Shown: positions 1 to 7,794, counted from the stretch's first letter. The stretch is 12,010 nucleotides of DNA from JAOABV01 sp964473505 (GCA_964473505.1 CAYYPG010000065.1:1-12010), one strand, 5' to 3'. Notes: generated by a model from the letters alone, not told the origin. A program made the numbers and translations.

Positions 1-880
1 GAGCGTTCTGAAAAAGTCAAAGTGCCTCCAAGCCCTATCAAATCTATGTTATCTCATACCTCAAAAATTTACCATAATTACCATCGCTTTCCTATAAATA
101 TGGGTATAAACTTTTTATCTTTTTCGGTCACTAATTATTACGGCTCCAGACAAATTATGAGCCACAAATCCATCGCAAGGAAAGTAAAAATTTTTGCCAA
201 ATTTTTTAAATGGTGTTGGTCAACTCATTAGAAATCAATAGAACCTTTTGTCATTCTAAAAGTGGTTTTGTGTAATTGGGTTAGGAGATAATTAGAACAT
301 TCTTATCTCTCCAATCTAATTTCCAGACCACAGTGTCAATCAGACTTTGTTTGGTTAAGAGATGATGAAAATGGCTTCTTGATATTGTCCATCCGGTCAA
401 TGTTAATCTCGTGAATAGTAAATTGAAAAAGGAGAGATTGTTTTATTTTGATAGCGTCAAAATTTTTGTGTAAATTATTTTTTATTCCATTTCTTATATA
501 TACTCTTCTTGCTAAATATATAATTACGCTTAAACAAGATGGAAAATACATCTTTTTCTTTAACATATCAATACTGAATTTACACAAAATAAAATACACT
601 ACGATTATTTTTTTTAAGGTCCTTATTTTGGGTTGAAATAATCATATGAAATTCTATATTTATCCTCCAAGTTATTTGCCAATCATATCCTGCTCATCAT
701 TTTTATTCTTAAAATAGTCTTGTTAAAGCAGTCTTTCTACTATAATAGTACAGTGTCATCAACATCTTACGGAGAAAAATTTTGGGTCGGTAAAAATCAT
801 TTGTTCCTAATATTATTTTCATTATTTATGGTGGATTTTATAGATATGTTATTGGCATTTAGAAACATTAGATTGAACAC
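1..880. other. Gene-free region at left edge
   Basis: I see no convincing gene here on either strand. The short open frames present (22-231 plus, 336-599 minus, 448-636 plus) lack ribosome binding sites, have compositions dictated by the AT-rich DNA (many Ile, Phe, Lys, Asn) and resemble no family I know. The frame at the left edge is open from base 1 to 231 on the plus strand, so a 3' remnant of a gene outside the window cannot be excluded, but the translation does not look like a real protein. A perfect TATAAT lies at 741-746 with TTGTTA at 720-725, but the spacer is only 15 bases and no gene follows directly. The region may be decayed DNA or the leader of something upstream. Confidence 0.5.
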
Positions 881-909
881 TTGACCAGATATTATTTTTT
901 TTTTACAAT
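881..909 (+). promoter_or_regulatory. Promoter of glmM, leaderless type
   Basis: TTGACC (881-886) and TACAAT (904-909) each match the sigma-70 consensus at five of six positions and are separated by 17 bases. Only six bases lie between the -10 box and the GTG start at 916, so transcription would begin at or within a base or two of the start codon. No Shine-Dalgarno sequence lies in between. The same geometry is seen before pckA. Confidence 0.6.
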
Positions 910-915
910 TCTTTC

Positions 916-2259
916 GTGGCGAAACCAATATTTACTGTTTCTGGGCTCAGAGGAATTGTTGGTCAAGATTTGTCTTTGGAACTTATTACCAAATACGCAT
1001 TTTTCTTTGGAAGATACCTGCGGGCAAAAAAAATTGCAATTGGTCGCGATACCCGACCTTCCGGCAAAATTTTTTTTCATTCAGCTGTAGCCGGTTTATT
1101 TTCCGCGGGATGTAGTGTTTATGATTTTGGTATTTGTCCGACCCCGAGTATTATTATGATGGTAAAGAAATTAAATTTAAATGGCGGTATTCAAATTACT
1201 GCCAGCCATAATCCTAAAGAATACAACGGATTGAAATTTATATCTCATCAAGGCACATTACTCTTTGAAGAACAAATTGAGCAATTCAAACATTATTTGA
1301 AGCAGCAAAAAAGCAGTTTATCTATTTCTAATAATTCATTAGTGAATCTTTTCAGAATAAACATCTTAGATGCTTATTTAGAACAAATTGTCAATTCAAA
1401 ATACTTTCGGAATATCCCCCCACGAAATTTTAGAGTTGGTATTGATAGTTGCAATGGGGCGGCGGAAGAATTTGCCATAAAATTAGTAAAAATGTTGGGT
1501 GCAACGCCAATAAGTATAAAAAGGGATGATAAGATTTTTCCCCGAACACCAGAACCATCTCCCACGAATTTACGACGATTATCTTATGAGGTAAAAAGAC
1601 AAAATTTAGATTTGGGTATTGCCTTTGACCCTGATGCTGACCGATTTGCTTGTGTTGATGAGCAAGGAATTCCATTATCTGAAGAAGCGTCAGTATTATT
1701 AGGCATTCAATTTATTTTAGAGCAGAAGCAAGGTCCGGTAGTCGTTAATAATTCGACGACAATGGCGGTTGAAGATATTAGTAGAAAATTTGGCGTACCA
1801 GTGTATCGTTCTAAAGTTGGTGAAGCTAATGTGATAAAGAAAATGTCTGAGGTAAAGGCGGTTGTGGGTGGCGAAGGAAATGGTGGAGTAATTATTCCCG
1901 AAATCAATTTGGCACGAGATGGTTTAGTAGCAACTGCAATGTTATTGAAACTTTTAGCCAAGCGAAACTGCCCACTTTCCATAATAAGAAAAGAATTGCC
2001 CCAATATTTTATTGAAAAGAAAGTAGTCCATCAATTTTATTCCGATTGGAACCGACGCGTTCGTAACCGTTTTAGAAACGAACCGGCAATAGAGTTTGAC
2101 ACTCAAGATGGTTTAAAAGTAATTAGTGAGAACTTCTGGATTTTAATCCGAAAATCGAGAACCGAGCCGGTTTTACGCATTATTGCTGAAAGTAACCGTA
2201 AAAATTTAACTCAAAATCTAATTGCGGAGACGATTAAAAGTGTAACACAAACGAATTGA
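916..2259 (+). CDS. glmM: Phosphoglucosamine mutase (phosphohexomutase family)
   Basis: This enzyme of the alpha-D-phosphohexomutase family most likely converts glucosamine-6-phosphate to glucosamine-1-phosphate in the cytoplasm, the step before UDP-GlcNAc. At 447 residues it has the usual family length. Visible motifs are TVSGLRG near the N-terminus, the catalytic phosphoserine loop TASHNP (Ser97), the metal-binding loop DPDADR (238-243), the sugar-binding GGEGNGG (318-324) and the C-terminal phosphate-binding RKSRTEP (from 412). In the last motif the residue between Ser and Thr is Arg where Gly is usual. The start is GTG at 916, directly after a good promoter; upstream codons are not needed for the fold. 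glmS, the preceding enzyme of the pathway, begins 10 bases after the stop, which favours glucosamine over mannose or glucose phosphate as substrate. Phosphomannomutase or a dual-specificity enzyme remains possible. Confidence 0.9.
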   Translation: MAKPIFTVSGLRGIVGQDLSLELITKYAFFFGRYLRAKKIAIGRDTRPSGKIFFHSAVAGLFSAGCSVYDFGICPTPSIIMMVKKLNLNGGIQITASHNPKEYNGLKFISHQGTLLFEEQIEQFKHYLKQQKSSLSISNNSLVNLFRINILDAYLEQIVNSKYFRNIPPRNFRVGIDSCNGAAEEFAIKLVKMLGATPISIKRDDKIFPRTPEPSPTNLRRLSYEVKRQNLDLGIAFDPDADRFACVDEQGIPLSEEASVLLGIQFILEQKQGPVVVNNSTTMAVEDISRKFGVPVYRSKVGEANVIKKMSEVKAVVGGEGNGGVIIPEINLARDGLVATAMLLKLLAKRNCPLSIIRKELPQYFIEKKVVHQFYSDWNRRVRNRFRNEPAIEFDTQDGLKVISENFWILIRKSRTEPVLRIIAESNRKNLTQNLIAETIKSVTQTN

Positions 2260-2269
2260 ATCTTATATT

Positions 2270-4138
2270 ATGTGTGGAATTATTGGTTATATAGGTAATC
2301 GTAATGCTACAGAAATTATTCTTAAGGGGCTGGAGCGTTTAGAATATCGCGGATATGACTCTTGCGGTTTAGGAGTTATTATCAATAATAGGATAGAATT
2401 TCGTCGAACCGAAGGCCGATTACAGAAGTTATACAATATGCTTGAGCAAGCTCCCTTGTTAAGTAAAATTGGGATTGGTCATACCAGGTGGGCAACTCAC
2501 GGTAAACCCAGTGAAATCAATGCGCATCCGCAGTTCGACTGTAAAAAACAGATAGCAGTTATCCATAATGGAATAATTGAAAATTACCGAAGCTTACGGC
2601 AATGGCTTATAGAAAAAGGTCATATCTTTGAGTCTGAAACTGATACTGAAACAATTCCTCATCTTATTGAAGAATATTACCAAGGTGATTTACTAAGTGC
2701 GGTGCAAAATGCTTTGAAATTGGTCGAAGGCACATATGGATTAGCAATTATCTCCAATTTAGAACCGGATAAAATATTTGTGGCACGGAACGGCAGTCCG
2801 TTAATTTTGGGATTATGTGATAATAATGAGTTCATTGTGGCTTCAGATGCAACCGCAATAGTTGAGTGGACAAGAAAAGTAACCTATTTAGCTGATGGCG
2901 AAATTGCGATTTTGAGTCCGTCAGGTTACGAAATTACTAATTTAGAGAATCAGAAGATAGAAAAACAGATTGAAGAAGTCTTATTAACTTTAGAACAGAT
3001 TGAAAAGGGTGGACATCCTCATTTTATGCTCAAGGAAATTTTTGAACAGCCGGATACGATAAAAGATGCAATGCGTGGTCGGTATATTTTGAGAACCGGA
3101 AGGGTTAGGTTAGGTGGATTAGAAACGGAAATTAAAGTTAATGAACATCAAATGAAGGCATCTGAATATTTAAATAAAGTAGAGAGAATTATTATTTCAG
3201 CATGTGGTACATCTTGGCATGCAGGTTTGATTGGTGAATATTTGATTGAATTGTTTGCCCAAATTCCTACTGAAGTCGAATACGCGTCTGAATTACGTTA
3301 TCGGTCATTAATTCCAACACGGAATAGTGTGCTTTTTGTTATTAGTCAATCCGGAGAAACGGCGGATACTTTGGCGGTGCTAAGAAAGGCTAAAGAGTTG
3401 AAAATGGTCGTATTAGGTATTGTTAATGTTGTCGGTTCGGCTATTGCCCGTGAAACGGATGCCGGTATCTATTTGCATGCCGGTGCAGAGATTGGAGTTG
3501 CTTCAACCAAGGCTTTTACTTCCCAAGTTATGGTGTTGACTCTTTTAAGTCTATTTTTAGCTCAAAACCGAGGTTTGGTTAGTAATGAGAAATTGGTGGA
3601 TTACTTTATGGCGATGCGTCAGATTCCCAATCAAGTTCGAGAAATTTTAGACAAGAACGCAGAGATTGAAAGAATTGCCGAAGAATATTATCAGTTTAAT
3701 AATTTTCTTTATTTAGGTCGAGGTGTAAATTTTCCAGTTGCTTTAGAAGGTGCGTTAAAACTTAAAGAAATCTCTTATATTCATGCTGAAGGTTATCCCG
3801 CAGCCGAAATGAAACACGGACCTATCGCTCTGATTGACAAAAATATGCCAGTAGTTGTAATTGCTACTGACACGGATGATGTGATTTACCAAAAAGTCAT
3901 CAGTAATATTGAAGAAATCAGAGCTCGAGGCGGAAATATAATAGCGATTGCAACAACAGGCAATGAAGAGATTAAAAACTTAGCTACGGAAGTAATTTAT
4001 GTACCCAAGACTAAAGACTGGCTTTCACCAGTTATAAATGTTATTCCGCTACAACTCTTAGCATATCATATAGCGGTTAAACGGGGTTGTGATGTTGATA
4101 AGCCGAGACATCTGGCAAAAAGTGTGACCGTTGAATAA
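2270..4138 (+). CDS. glmS: Glutamine--fructose-6-phosphate aminotransferase (isomerizing)
   Basis: GlmS makes glucosamine-6-phosphate from fructose-6-phosphate and glutamine, the committed step to UDP-GlcNAc. The 622-residue protein is complete. It begins MCGIIGYIG, so Cys2 becomes the N-terminal nucleophile of the glutaminase domain once Met is removed. That domain also shows HTRWATHG and HNGIIENY. Two SIS sugar-isomerase domains follow, with SACGTSWHAG, SQSGETADT and ASTKAFTSQ in the first and the LEGALKLKEISY and AEMKHGPIALI motifs in the second. The C-terminus DVDKPRHLAKSVTVE is the canonical family ending. The gene starts 10 bases after glmM and has no Shine-Dalgarno sequence, so it is probably translated from a shared glmM-glmS message. 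No glmS ribozyme could fit before it. Its last 117 bases (4022-4138) are the parent of the decayed tandem array that follows. Confidence 0.97.
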   Translation: MCGIIGYIGNRNATEIILKGLERLEYRGYDSCGLGVIINNRIEFRRTEGRLQKLYNMLEQAPLLSKIGIGHTRWATHGKPSEINAHPQFDCKKQIAVIHNGIIENYRSLRQWLIEKGHIFESETDTETIPHLIEEYYQGDLLSAVQNALKLVEGTYGLAIISNLEPDKIFVARNGSPLILGLCDNNEFIVASDATAIVEWTRKVTYLADGEIAILSPSGYEITNLENQKIEKQIEEVLLTLEQIEKGGHPHFMLKEIFEQPDTIKDAMRGRYILRTGRVRLGGLETEIKVNEHQMKASEYLNKVERIIISACGTSWHAGLIGEYLIELFAQIPTEVEYASELRYRSLIPTRNSVLFVISQSGETADTLAVLRKAKELKMVVLGIVNVVGSAIARETDAGIYLHAGAEIGVASTKAFTSQVMVLTLLSLFLAQNRGLVSNEKLVDYFMAMRQIPNQVREILDKNAEIERIAEEYYQFNNFLYLGRGVNFPVALEGALKLKEISYIHAEGYPAAEMKHGPIALIDKNMPVVVIATDTDDVIYQKVISNIEEIRARGGNIIAIATTGNEEIKNLATEVIYVPKTKDWLSPVINVIPLQLLAYHIAVKRGCDVDKPRHLAKSVTVE

Positions 4139-4845
4139 ATAACAGTAGTAATTGTTGATATTCTTCTTTGCAACTCTTAGCATCTCATATAGCGGTTAAG
4201 CAGAGCTTGTGTTATCTGATAAGTGAAGACATTTGACAAAAGTTACATTTGACTAAAACTGTGGTACTTATTGACCATCATTTTTTGTAATCTTTAGCAT
4301 ATTATTAGCAATTAGACGGGTTTCCGATCTTAATTAAGCGGAGATATTTGACCAAAAGTAGTGCATTTTAATATATGGTGGTAATTATAAATATTATTCT
4401 TTACATTTTTGTCTTATCATTATCGCGGTTAAACATGCTATGTTATTGATAACCCAATGTATTCTAGCAAAGAGTATTTACAATAATAGTTGTTATTGTC
4501 CTTCTTTACAGTTTTTAGCATATCTTATAGTGATTGAACAGAGTTATAAGTGTATAATATGTTTAATAAGCGAAGATATTTGGATAAAAAGCATCATAGT
4601 TGAGTAAGACCGGGAGTAAATTATTAAAGGTCGTTTTTATTTTTTAGCACTTTGCGTAGCAGTAAAACAGGATTATGATGTTGATAAGTGAAGCCATTTT
4701 AATAAAATTTAATAAAATCTTATATTTGAATAAATGGTCGATGTCTTTCTTTACCGCTCTTTGCATACCGAGAGCAAATAAGCCGATTCTGAGATTGATA
4801 AATTATGGCATTTGGCAAAAATTGTTACAGTTTGAATAATTATAA
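4139..4845 (+). repeat. Six decayed tandem copies of the glmS 3' end
   Basis: The whole 707-base gap between glmS and nfi consists of diverged copies of the final 117 bases of glmS (4022-4138, 38 codons plus stop). Anchoring on the block at 4052 in glmS (CAACTCTTAGCAT), the equivalent positions are 4171, 4288, 4404, 4509, 4638 and 4754. The steps are 119, 117, 116, 105, 129 and 116 bases, with a mean of 117. Approximate units are 4141-4257, 4258-4373, 4374-4478, 4479-4607, 4608-4723 and 4724-4845. The first copy matches glmS at 28 of 29 bases over 4171-4199; the others are more decayed. The fifth keeps TGATGTTGATAAG, and the sixth keeps TTGGCAAAAA and TTGAATAA. Several copies share bases that differ from glmS (ATTTG for ATCTG; TTCTTTAC for TTCCGCTAC), so they multiplied from one another. 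None keeps an open reading frame. Confidence 0.9.
4812..4840 (+). promoter_or_regulatory. Promoter of nfi inside the last repeat copy
   Basis: TTGGCA (4812-4817) and AATAAT (4835-4840) each match the sigma-70 consensus at five of six positions and are 17 bases apart. The ATG of nfi follows five bases later, again leaving almost no leader. Both boxes are descended from glmS coding sequence: TTGGCA corresponds to the codons for LAK, and AATAAT to the stop codon region. No Shine-Dalgarno sequence is present. Confidence 0.45.
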
Positions 4846-5534
4846 ATGCCAATAATTTCAAAACTCATAAAAATTCAGCAAGATATTGCTCAAAAAGTTA
4901 TCCTCAAAGATGATTTTAATAAGATAAGGTATATTGGTGGTGCAGATGTTGCTTTTGATGACCATTACGCTTATGATGTAGTAGTAATTTTAGATTTTAA
5001 GGATTTATCGATAGTTGACTACGCAGTTGCCCAATATCGAATAACTCTGCCTTATATTCCAACCCTTTTATCATTTCGAGAAGTTAAGCCAATAAAAAAA
5101 AGCATATCAGAAGTTACGAATTAAACCCGATATAATTTTGTGTGATGGCCAGGGTTTTGCCCATCCGCGAAAAGCCGGGCTTGCGGTTTTTTTTAGGTGT
5201 TATTTTAAATATGCCGAGTATCGGTGTTGCCAAATCAAAATTATGGGGCACAGCGCGTGAACCGAATACTAATAAAGGTAGTTATAGTTTTCTTTTTCAC
5301 GCCGGTAAAAGAATCGGAATTGTTTTACGAACTCAAACTAAAGTTAGACCATTATTTATTTCTCCAGGGCACAAAATAACTATTGCTACCGCCAAGAAAA
5401 TCGTGATGAGATGTGTAAAAAATTTCCGAATTCCCGAACCATTACGACTAGCCCATATTGTATCAAAGATGTACAAAGATAAAAATTATGCTCATTTTAA
5501 ATCTTTTCTCAAAAATTATTCAGATAATAAGTAG
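4846..5534 (+). pseudogene. nfi: Endonuclease V, interrupted by two homopolymer frameshifts
   Basis: Endonuclease V nicks DNA near deaminated adenine (deoxyinosine) and acts in repair. The gene appears in three frames. Frame one (4846 to about 5100) gives the N-terminal half with catalytic Asp34 (GGADVAFD), the PYIP wedge motif (here PYIPTLLSFRE, with Thr for the usual Gly) and Glu79. The second frame (about 5099-5190) gives KPDIILCDGQGFAHPRKAGL, including the third catalytic Asp. The third frame (about 5191-5534) gives VILNMPSIGVAKSKLWG, LRT, SPGHKI and RIPEPLRLAH. The shifts fall in A8 (5094-5101) and T8 (5187-5194). Removing one base from each run restores a 228-residue protein, the normal family length, with all catalytic residues. 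The excellent conservation on both sides suggests recent breakage, sequencing error in homopolymers, or rescue by slippage. As written, the protein cannot be made without frameshifting. Confidence 0.88.
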
Positions 5535-5878
5535 TATTTGGGAGTTCCGCTTCTATCAAAGTGCTAAAATAAAGGACAAATATGAAAAAACCGAAAATTA
5601 GATATAAAAAAAGATAGCAGGTTATGATTCTTCTTATTATAATTACTTATAGGAATGGTTTGATATGTTAGGGTTGAGCGCAATTTTTACATTTTAGTTT
5701 TAGTTCGTACCTCGTATCCAAATTGTCTCACTTATAGGAAAGGTGAGATCATGATGGTCTCAAAGCCTTTGTCTTGAACAAAATGAACTTAGATGAGTTT
5801 GAAAAGTTAGAAAATATTAATCCTGGGGAGTAAAACAGATATTTTAGAGTACAAAACCGTTAGCGAAAAGAGACAAAC
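5535..5878 (+). pseudogene. Possible remnant of a small membrane-protein gene
   Basis: This gap lies between the convergent nfi and pckA genes. A good ribosome binding site, AAAGGA (5571-5576), stands five bases before an ATG at 5582. The frame reads MKKPKIRYKKR and stops at TAG (5615-5617). Past this stop the same frame continues with the hydrophobic stretch QVMILLIIITYRNGLIC to another TAG (5669-5671). A basic N-terminus followed by a membrane-like segment suggests the start of a small membrane protein broken by a nonsense change or an indel in the A7 run at 5606-5612. Another open stretch, 5747-5830, reads GLKAFVLNKMNLDEFEKL and more, then shifts frame into ILEYKTVSEKRQTY. I recognise no family. 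An 11-codon peptide gene or chance are alternatives. No good terminator is visible. Confidence 0.25.
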
Positions 5879-7363
5879 CTATTCGATTGATGCTGAAATT
5901 TCCGGAATCAGGTCAGGAAATTTTTTCAACCATTCTTTTCGCTCAGTTTTTAGATTGTCTACTCGTTGACGATATTCATCTTCGGAATAGTAGTTAAGCG
6001 GATTAAATTTTTCGTAATTAATATTGGGAATATCATCTGGTATCAAGTAGTGCCAATCAGGGTCAACTTTCCATTTAATCGTGCCTTGGGCAATCTGTTT
6101 AATTATTTCGACCGAATGGCGGACTGTAATCTTTTCGCCATCTTCGCCGCCGACGCGACCAGTATTCATTACATAGATTTCCATTTCTGGATGCTGTTTT
6201 AATATCTCGTAGAAACGGTTACCTTCTTCGGCTTCTGGTCCGATAATAAATGGATTCGTTCCCACGACCCTTTTGGATTTACCGGCTTGAGTAGGGTCAC
6301 CGGCAGAGGTTTCAACTGATTCACCTAACATAAAAAATGCAGCGGCTTGTTCAGGAGTTAGTTTCACCACAGGAGGTATAATGTCATTTCGGCGATAAAT
6401 AAAAATTAAGATATGTGCAAAAGGTAAATCTATTTGATCGTCAGCGTAGTCCATTTCTCGGCGAATTACAACTGCACGGCCATTTGAAGTTAACATATAA
6501 TTTTGGAAATCAACCTTGCCATCTTCTTCGACAAAAACATTTTCTAAGATAGCGTTAGGACTGGTTACAGCTTTATATAATAACGGATCAGATTTAGGCG
6601 AAACTGCTTCAGTCTTCATATAGAAATTATTTTCCGTACCAATGGCCGAACCATCTGGTTTTAAAAAAACAACATCATCTTGTCTAATTACAACACTTTC
6701 ATCACCTTCAAGATAATGGTGATGACAAGTTAAAGTAGTTTTACCCGTACCTGAGAGACCAAAGAGCAAAATTCCTTTGTTGACTAACTTTTGAGTTTTA
6801 TCTCGCACCCGTATGATTTTACTACCAGCATGCAGTCCTAACCAACCACGTTGTTTTGCCAGATACATTGCTAAGCGAAGAAATGCTTTTTTAATTTCAC
6901 CAGTATAATCCGAACCGAATACAAAAGTAATACGTTCTTTGGGTAATACTAACACTTTTCGCTCTGGCCATTCCGGAATCGAAACTACAATAACATCTGG
7001 TTCAGACTGTTTGATGGGTTCAAAAAGCATCTGGTGCCACATATAAGCATTACGAGCATAATCTTTAGTTACATAATAACGACATAAAAGTTTTATCTCA
7101 TCAGACTGGCACATTGTCCGTTCAACCATAATCATGCGTTTTTTCGCAATATATTCTAATCCTTGTTTGATTAGGGTTTTTTGAGTCTCGGACGGTTCGT
7201 TCTCAATGATTTCAGTAAATTTGGCACTACGATTACGAATATGGCTAATATAAGAAGCACTACCGAATTCAGTGGTAACTTCATCTTTTTCAGCTAATTT
7301 TCTCAATTCATCTTTAGTTAAATCCTTGATTATTTCTTTGGGTTTAATTAGTTCTTTAATCAT
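5879..7363 (-). CDS. pckA: Phosphoenolpyruvate carboxykinase (ATP), divergent type
   Basis: This enzyme interconverts oxaloacetate plus ATP with phosphoenolpyruvate, CO2 and ADP in the cytoplasm, linking the citric-acid cycle with gluconeogenesis. The 494 residues are somewhat short compared with about 530-540 for the E. coli type. The P-loop GLSGTGKTTL (202-211) is the family kinase-1a motif. YTGEIKKAF (153-161) matches the usual GGEMKKGMF with its metal-binding Lys. His178 in LHAGS corresponds to the metal-binding His. RQDD (227-230) stands where E. coli has GDDEHGW, keeping the acidic pair but not the rest. SNGRAVV supplies the expected Arg297. The C-terminal part (MLGESVETSAGDP, then SKRVVGTNPF) differs from classical PckA. 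The catalytic residues look intact, so I expect an active enzyme, but nucleotide choice cannot be read from sequence. The ATG at 7361-7363 sits directly after a near-consensus promoter. Confidence 0.92.
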   Translation of the reverse strand: MIKELIKPKEIIKDLTKDELRKLAEKDEVTTEFGSASYISHIRNRSAKFTEIIENEPSETQKTLIKQGLEYIAKKRMIMVERTMCQSDEIKLLCRYYVTKDYARNAYMWHQMLFEPIKQSEPDVIVVSIPEWPERKVLVLPKERITFVFGSDYTGEIKKAFLRLAMYLAKQRGWLGLHAGSKIIRVRDKTQKLVNKGILLFGLSGTGKTTLTCHHHYLEGDESVVIRQDDVVFLKPDGSAIGTENNFYMKTEAVSPKSDPLLYKAVTSPNAILENVFVEEDGKVDFQNYMLTSNGRAVVIRREMDYADDQIDLPFAHILIFIYRRNDIIPPVVKLTPEQAAAFFMLGESVETSAGDPTQAGKSKRVVGTNPFIIGPEAEEGNRFYEILKQHPEMEIYVMNTGRVGGEDGEKITVRHSVEIIKQIAQGTIKWKVDPDWHYLIPDDIPNINYEKFNPLNYYSEDEYRQRVDNLKTERKEWLKKFPDLIPEISASIE

Positions 7364-7369
7364 ACGATA

Positions 7370-7398
7370 ATGATATTAAAATTTATATCATCTGTCAA
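7370..7398 (-). promoter_or_regulatory. Promoter of pckA, leaderless type
   Basis: On the minus strand a perfect TTGACA (7393-7398) and TATCAT (7370-7375, five of six matches) are separated by 17 bases. Six bases remain before the ATG, the same geometry as at glmM, so the transcript probably starts at or next to the start codon. No Shine-Dalgarno sequence is present. Confidence 0.65.
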
Positions 7399-7411
7399 AG
7401 ATTTTTTACAA

Positions 7412-7425
7412 TATGTCTAGACATA
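7412..7425. promoter_or_regulatory. Perfect 14-base palindrome upstream of pckA
   Basis: TATGTCTAGACATA is a perfect inverted repeat centred about 20 bases upstream of the pckA -35 box, near position -55 relative to the inferred transcription start. Length, symmetry and position are typical of a site for a dimeric regulator, here in an activator-like position. The regulator is unknown and no regulator gene lies next to it. Confidence 0.4.
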
Positions 7426-7794
7426 CTAAACACTCTCCAAGATTTAATAAAAATAAAAATAGATATAAGCAATAAGTTTCTCATGGTTGTATAAGAATAT
7501 GAGTTAAAATGTAAGTATAATACTTATTATTATAAAACGTTAATAAAAATTAGTTTTTATCATTATGATAATTATTAACACGTTCACCACGGATTTCTCA
7601 GGTGTCTTATAGTTGTCCTGAGCATCGGATATCACATAGTAAAGGCTGCTTTATTGTACCAGTTATGTTAAATAAATTAACAGAAGAGTTGGTTTTTGGC
7701 ATGCTAATGTCTTGACACAAAACCGTTCTTAAAAACCTCAACAAGAGTCAAATATTATGCTAGAATAATCTGAACACTTCTCGGCGTTTTGATT
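7426..7794. other. Non-coding gap between ksgA and pckA
   Basis: No convincing gene is visible in this AT-rich stretch. A minus-strand frame of 29 codons (7395-7484) starts MRNLLLISIFIFIK and ends inside the pckA -35 box; it has no ribosome binding site and is probably chance. A small inverted repeat, CTCAGG (7597-7602) and CCTGAG (7617-7622), encloses 14 bases within a slightly more GC-rich patch. It lacks a T-run, so it does not look like a terminator. Just after the ksgA stop (minus strand) there is no strong hairpin. Confidence 0.4.

Noticed and set aside
22..231. Plus-strand frame open from the window edge
   Set aside because: Translation lacks any domain-like character and it has no supported start; kept only as a note on the edge region.
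336..636. Overlapping short open frames on both strands (336-599 minus, 448-636 plus)
   Set aside because: No ribosome binding site, low-complexity AT-driven composition, no recognisable motif; they are mutual shadows in non-coding DNA.
720..746. Promoter TTGTTA / TATAAT for glmM
   Set aside because: The spacer is only 15 bases and a better-spaced promoter sits directly before the GTG.
4139..4845. Small RNA or unrecognised protein gene after glmS
   Set aside because: The sequence is better explained as repeated glmS 3' end copies with no maintained frame; a functional RNA role is possible but has no direct support.
5726..5748. Inverted repeat TCTCAC / GTGAGA as terminator between nfi and pckA
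   Set aside because: Only six base pairs, an 11-base loop and no following T-run on either strand.
7395..7484. Minus-strand 29-codon frame with hydrophobic start upstream of pckA, possible leader peptide
   Set aside because: No ribosome binding site or promoter, and its stop overlaps the pckA -35 box; most likely chance.
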